A DNA stretch of 9,170 bases from Verrucomicrobiota bacterium (GTDB lineage Bacteria > Verrucomicrobiota > Verrucomicrobiia > Limisphaerales > UBA11358): NCBI GenBank assembly GCA_026225155.1, contig JAMFSG010000350.1, forward strand, positions 1 through 9,170. Direction: 5' to 3'. The translations under genes were made by a program, and so were the position numbers. Below are positions 6,414 through 9,170 of the stretch, one piece after another. Every line of letters begins with the position of its first letter. Position 1 is the first letter of the stretch. The notes beneath the pieces were generated by a model. The model made no database searches. It was not told the DNA's origin and saw nothing but the letters and a program-made list of their open reading frames with translations.

Positions 6414-6443
6414 GTTGTATCACACTGAATTTTGTGGTGTCAA
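6414..6443 (-). promoter_or_regulatory. nrdR promoter
   Basis: On the minus strand a perfect -35 TTGACA occupies 6438-6443. A weaker -10 follows: TACAAC at 6414-6419 with an 18-base spacer, or GATACA at 6416-6421 with 16. The distal NrdR box fills the spacer. Transcription would begin near 6407, giving a leader of about 20 bases without a Shine-Dalgarno. Confidence 0.65.
6422..6437 (-). promoter_or_regulatory. NrdR box, distal, within the promoter spacer
   Basis: The minus-strand 16-mer CCACAAAATTCAGTGT matches about 12 of 16 positions of the remembered NrdR-box consensus. It sits precisely between the -35 and -10 boxes, so bound NrdR would block RNA polymerase. The 31-bp centre-to-centre distance to the proximal box is about three helical turns, the spacing typical of paired NrdR boxes. 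Confidence 0.75.
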
Positions 6444-6501
6444 GAATGGGTTGCTGACAATTGCGATGGCTATTGGCTAAATAATCTGGCGATAAATCGC
6501 T

Positions 6502-7701
6502 TCATGCCGTCGCGATTTTGGTTTTGCTGAACAAGCTTTTGAACCACGCCCACGCGGCGCGCAGGCCGACGTCGCGCGTGCCGGTGAAATTGTAAATATT
6601 GGCGATGGTCGTTTCGTGGCCGAGATAACGCGGCGGCAAAAGAATCAAGGTTTTGGCGGAATCATTTTCGACGTGCAGAATTTCGGAATAAAAAATCCCG
6701 CGCCCGGTTTCATATTTTCCTACGGGCAAAACCAAAGTGCGTCGGGGCAAAATCAGCCAGGGTTGATAATGGAAAATGAGCGCGCCGTTTTCGTCGTGCA
6801 ACAGTTTGCCGTAGGTGCGCGCGGGAACTTTATTGATTTTGCGCGACAGAAACATTTTGTTCACTTTCGCGTCCGGCTGGAAACGGCTTTTCCGAAAGGT
6901 GAAATAATCCCAAATGAACACGAGGCCGAAATGCGACAGCCGGAACGACCAGCCGGCGATGAGCCACGAAATCAAAATGATGACGAGCGCCCAGATCGCG
7001 CCGAGCCACGGATTCATCCACGAACTGACGGCGACGCTGGCGAGAAGCGTTGTGCGAAAACTTTTCAGCGCGGCATCAATCATGCCGAACGGGCTGATGA
7101 GGATCAAAATCTGGATGGCGTTCGACGCAAGAAAAACGATGAAAAAAATGGCCATCGCGATCGGTGTGATGGCGACGTCGTAAAGCCAGTGCGGAATTTG
7201 GATCGCGGCAAAACCGAGCGAACTTAAATTCGCGACGGGCTGGCCACCAGTGGAATTCGCCTCGTGGATCATGTTGACCATGATGGGCACGAACGCGCCG
7301 GTCGCGACGAGGCCGGAAATTTTGTGCTCGATGGTTTCCGCGATGTCGAACGGTTTTTTCATTCCCGGCGGCAAGGCCGTGCCGGCGGTGTCTTTCAGGA
7401 AACACGCGATGACTAGCAAAAATGCGGGAATCCAAAACAGCGGATTCGCGAACCACGGCAGCTTCGCGCGTTCCTCGTCGGTCTGCGCCTTGCAATATTG
7501 ATAACAACCAACTGCGCTGACGCCGAGCAGCGGCGAAATGGCGACGCCGGTGATGGTGGAAAGCGTTTGCGCAATCTGCACGCCGGGCGGTGGAGAATTT
7601 TTGGCGGGCGCGGCGGATGCGATTTGGGCGTTTGAATTTTGCGCGGCGAAAATTCCGATGATAACCGCCAAAATAATCATGGCCGAACTGAGTTTCTTCA
7701 T
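6502..7701 (-). CDS. Unknown polytopic membrane protein with signal peptide (399 aa)
   Basis: I do not recognise a family. I chose the ATG at 7701 because it gives a classic signal peptide: MKKLSSAM, a hydrophobic core IILAVIIGIFAA, then QNSNAQ with likely cleavage near residue 25-26. The TTG at 7743 would only add a polar extension before it. After a Pro/Ala-rich linker (27-42) come several hydrophobic stretches, roughly 46-66, 85-103, 127-145, 172-204 (probably two spans), 232-250 and 254-266. The last third (about 270-385) is soluble and strand-rich, with VPARTYGKLLHDENGALIFHY, WLILPRRTLVLPVGKYETGRG and LILLPPRYLGHETTIANIYNFTG. This suggests a beta domain attached to a membrane bundle. It has no catalytic motifs that I can name. 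It is divergent from rplM with 119 bases between starts and lies upstream of nrdR on the same strand with its own gap of 115 bases, so it is probably a separate transcript. Confidence 0.75.
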   Translation of the reverse strand: MKKLSSAMIILAVIIGIFAAQNSNAQIASAAPAKNSPPPGVQIAQTLSTITGVAISPLLGVSAVGCYQYCKAQTDEERAKLPWFANPLFWIPAFLLVIACFLKDTAGTALPPGMKKPFDIAETIEHKISGLVATGAFVPIMVNMIHEANSTGGQPVANLSSLGFAAIQIPHWLYDVAITPIAMAIFFIVFLASNAIQILILISPFGMIDAALKSFRTTLLASVAVSSWMNPWLGAIWALVIILISWLIAGWSFRLSHFGLVFIWDYFTFRKSRFQPDAKVNKMFLSRKINKVPARTYGKLLHDENGALIFHYQPWLILPRRTLVLPVGKYETGRGIFYSEILHVENDSAKTLILLPPRYLGHETTIANIYNFTGTRDVGLRAAWAWFKSLFSKTKIATA

Positions 7702-7766
7702 GGCAGAATTACTCGTGCATTTATGACCGTCTGTAAAGACCAATTCAATTTAACCAAAATCACGTG

Positions 7767-7794
7767 TTGACTTCATCCGCGTGTTTGATAAATT
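7767..7794 (+). promoter_or_regulatory. Candidate promoter of rplM-rpsI
   Basis: TTGACT at 7767-7772 is a five-of-six -35. A weak -10, TAAATT at 7789-7794, follows at 16 bases (alternatively GATAAA at 7787-7792). It lies in the only gap available to the operon, 27-54 bases before the rplM start. The -10 assignment is uncertain. Confidence 0.4.
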
Positions 7795-7820
7795 CCACGT
7801 CCCTTTGTTGAGATTTTGAA

Positions 7821-8255
7821 ATGAAAACGCATTTGCCGAAAGTTAATTTGGATCAGCGCAAGTGGCATGTCATTGATGCCGATGGCGCAGTGCTTGGCCG
7901 TTTGGCCGTGCAGGTCGCTGATATTTTGCGCGGGAAAAATAAACCCGTCTACACGCCGCACCTCGATGCCGGTGACTTTGTCATCGTCGTCAACGCCGAA
8001 AAAGTGCGCGTGACCGGCAAAAAAGAAACCGCCAAGGAATACATGAGCTATTCCGGCTGGAAAGGCGGCGAAAAATACGCCACCGTCGAACAAGTGCGCG
8101 CCAAACAGCCCGAACGCCTCATCGAACACGCCGTCAAAGGCATGATTCCGAAGAACCGTCTCGGCCGCGTTTTGCTCACCAAACTGAAAGTCTACAAAGG
8201 ACCGAAGCACGATCACGCCGCGCAAACGCCGGCGACAGTCAAGGCTGCGAACTAA
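7821..8255 (+). CDS. rplM: 50S ribosomal protein L13
   Basis: A 144-residue protein of normal L13 length (about 142), an early-assembling protein of the large ribosomal subunit. The visible family landmarks are KWHVIDADGAVLGRLA (14-29), ILRGKNKPVYTPHLDAGDFVIVVNAEKV (35-62), VTGKK (64-68), YSGWKGG (76-82), and AVKGMIPKNRLGR (109-121) with LKVYKGPKHDHAAQ near the C-terminus. It is the first gene of the conserved rplM-rpsI pair, with nine bases between its TAA and the rpsI ATG. The ATG has only a weak purine run (TTGAG) far upstream. Confidence 0.98.
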   Translation: MKTHLPKVNLDQRKWHVIDADGAVLGRLAVQVADILRGKNKPVYTPHLDAGDFVIVVNAEKVRVTGKKETAKEYMSYSGWKGGEKYATVEQVRAKQPERLIEHAVKGMIPKNRLGRVLLTKLKVYKGPKHDHAAQTPATVKAAN

Positions 8256-8264
8256 TCTTTATTT

Positions 8265-8666
8265 ATGGCTGCAACCAAAATCAACGAATTTCTCGGCACC
8301 GGCCGCCGCAAAACTGCGGTCGCCCGCGTGCGCCTCGCGACCGGCAGTGGCAAGATTACCGTGAACCGCCGCGCGTTTGAAAATTATTTTCCGCTCGAAA
8401 CTTTGCGCGCCACGGTCACGTCGCCGCTCACGGTCGCGAATGCGCTGGAAAAATTTGATGTCCGCGTGAATGTTTCCGGCGGCGGCCCGAATGGCCAGGC
8501 CGACGCGGTGCGCCACGGTATTTCCCGCGCGCTGCTGCAATTCGACGCCGCGCTGCGTCCGCCGTTGAAAGCCGAAGGTTTTCTCACGCGCGATCCGCGC
8601 GAACGCGAACGCAAAAAATATGGCCAGCCGGGTGCGCGCAAGCGCTTCCAGTTCTCGAAACGTTGA
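8265..8666 (+). CDS. rpsI: 30S ribosomal protein S9
   Basis: A 133-residue S9 of the small ribosomal subunit. The N-terminal region GTGRRKTAVARVRL (11-24) and the middle VSGGGPNGQADAVRHGISRALL are characteristic. The C-terminal tail ends KKYGQPGARKRFQFSKR, the extended basic tail whose last Ser-Lys-Arg residues reach the decoding site and contact P-site tRNA in known ribosomes. The gene is the second and last of the operon and is followed by a strong intrinsic terminator. The ATG has no Shine-Dalgarno in the nine-base gap after rplM (CTTTATTT), so initiation probably depends on coupling with rplM or on an unstructured start region. Confidence 0.98.
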   Translation: MAATKINEFLGTGRRKTAVARVRLATGSGKITVNRRAFENYFPLETLRATVTSPLTVANALEKFDVRVNVSGGGPNGQADAVRHGISRALLQFDAALRPPLKAEGFLTRDPRERERKKYGQPGARKRFQFSKR

Positions 8667-8682
8667 TCGTTTTGGAATTTTC

Positions 8683-8715
8683 AAAACCCTGCTGGAATTT
8701 CCAGCAGGGTTTTTT
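8683..8715 (+). terminator. Intrinsic terminator of rplM-rpsI
   Basis: A perfect 13-bp stem of AAAACCCTGCTGG (8683-8695) and its complement (8701-8713) encloses the loop AATTT and ends in a run of six T (8710-8715), followed by GTTTT. It starts 16 bases after the rpsI stop. The A-run on the 5' side means it could also act weakly on the opposite strand. Confidence 0.95.
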
Positions 8716-8725
8716 GTTTTGGGAA

Positions 8726-8779
8726 GGATGGCGTGTCGCCGTCCCTAAATAAAAATTTGGGTCGCCGACACGGCAACCC
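8726..8779. repeat. Two-hairpin GC-rich intergenic repeat
   Basis: Two GC-rich hairpins flank an AT-rich linker. GGATGGCG-tgt-CGCCGTCC (8726-8744) has one T-G pair. GGGTCGCCG-aca-CGGCAACCC (8759-8779) has a T-G pair when read on the minus strand. The two hairpins are themselves approximate inverted copies of each other. It lies between the rpsI terminator and argC. The general design (paired three-base-loop hairpins with GGGAC/GTCCC-like stems) recalls the elements at 2265 and 3788, but the sequence is distinct. Confidence 0.6.
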
Positions 8780-8799
8780 TCCCGTTAAGATTTTAAGAA

Positions 8800-9170
8800 A
8801 TGAAAACAAAGAAAGTCGCCATCGTCGGCGCGTCCGGTTATTCCGGCGAAGAACTTGTCCGGTTGCTGCTCAACCATCCGCACGCGGAACTGGTCGCCGT
8901 CACGTCGCGCCAAAATGCCGGGCAAACTTTGGCGCAAGTTTTTCCGAAATTCGCCAGCCATCCGAAATCAAAAAACCTGCGCTTCACCGAGCCAAACGCC
9001 GAAGTTTTGGCGAAACAGGCCGACGTCGTTTTTCTCGCGTTACCGCACGGCGTCGCCGCCGAATACGCCGTGCCGTTGCTCAATGCGGGCGCAACAGTCA
9101 TTGATTTGAGCGCGGATTTTCGTTTGAAGAGCGCGGACATCTACAAAGAATTTTACGCGCACGACCATCC
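8800..9170 (+). CDS. argC: N-acetyl-gamma-glutamyl-phosphate reductase, N-terminal part
   Basis: The gene runs off the right end after 123 complete codons of a family of about 340-350 residues. The enzyme reduces N-acetylglutamyl phosphate to the semialdehyde with NADPH, the third step of arginine synthesis, in the cytoplasm. The N-terminal KVAIVGASGYSGEELVRLL is the nucleotide-binding Rossmann loop. Further on, VVFLALPHGVAAEY and VIDLSADFRLKS are highly characteristic of ArgC. The catalytic cysteine would lie beyond the window. The ATG follows TTTTAAGAA, a weak ribosome site. The terminator and repeat between rpsI and argC argue that argC starts a new transcript. Confidence 0.96.
   Translation, partial: MKTKKVAIVGASGYSGEELVRLLLNHPHAELVAVTSRQNAGQTLAQVFPKFASHPKSKNLRFTEPNAEVLAKQADVVFLALPHGVAAEYAVPLLNAGATVIDLSADFRLKSADIYKEFYAHDH

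Noticed and set aside
6483..6501. Terminator after the 399-aa membrane protein
   Set aside because: The only hairpin (GCGA with TCGC around a four-base loop) is too short and has no T-run.
6616..7227. A 203-codon plus-strand open frame
   Set aside because: It is antisense to the membrane protein at 6502-7701, very rich in Glu, Arg, Asn and Gln, with no recognisable motif.
7702..7743. TTG at 7743 as the start of the membrane protein
   Set aside because: It would put a polar 14-residue extension in front of an otherwise ideal signal peptide starting MKKLSS at 7701.
7702..7820. Structured L13 autoregulatory leader
   Set aside because: The expected leader from the candidate promoter is only about 20 bases and no stable stem is visible.

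Overview
The window is an ordinary chromosomal segment of a Gram-negative-type bacterium, most likely a member of the Verrucomicrobiota (Pedosphaera/Limisphaera-like). This placement is an inference. It rests on moderately high GC, housekeeping proteins of no particular proteobacterial flavour, start codons that mostly lack a Shine-Dalgarno sequence, and intergenic spaces filled with GC-rich hairpin repeats and 7-bp-periodic short repeats. No 16S rRNA or other decisive marker is present.

Layout. Bases 1-461 hold the 3' end of a biosynthetic arginine decarboxylase (speA, +). It converges on a TupA-type ATP-grasp protein (-, 495-1382), which is divergent from a small unknown multi-spanning membrane protein (+, 1563-2249). 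A PLP-dependent aminotransferase (+, 2471-3745) follows, bracketed by two inverted copies of a ~137-bp hairpin-rich repeat (2265-2400 and 3788-3924). A DUF2167-type membrane-anchored protein (+, 3995-4918) converges on a minus-strand group. Read in transcription order, that group is nrdR (6386-5931), an unknown 184-aa protein whose start overlaps the nrdR stop by ATGA, and a HIT-family (HinT-like) hydrolase (5281-4943). A 399-aa unknown polytopic membrane protein with a signal peptide (-, 7701-6502) lies upstream of nrdR. Divergent from it is the rplM-rpsI ribosomal operon (+, 7821-8666), closed by a textbook intrinsic terminator. The start of argC (+, 8800 onward) runs off the window. No gene-free stretch exceeds 300 bases; the longest gaps (2250-2470 and 3746-3994) are mostly repeat.

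Functionally this is a mosaic of core genes: polyamine synthesis from arginine, arginine synthesis, ribosomal proteins and control of ribonucleotide reductase. Four less characterised proteins are interspersed. The clearest regulation is at nrdR, where a perfect TTGACA -35 box is followed by two NrdR-box-like 16-mers exactly 31 bp apart. This is the classic arrangement for NrdR repression and implies autoregulation.

The most interesting non-gene signal is the repeat pair around the aminotransferase. The two copies share four hairpins, and one stem carries a paired G-C to A-T double substitution that preserves pairing, so folding appears to be under selection. No CRISPR, transposase, prophage, tRNA or rRNA was seen, and I do not see a new multi-gene system.
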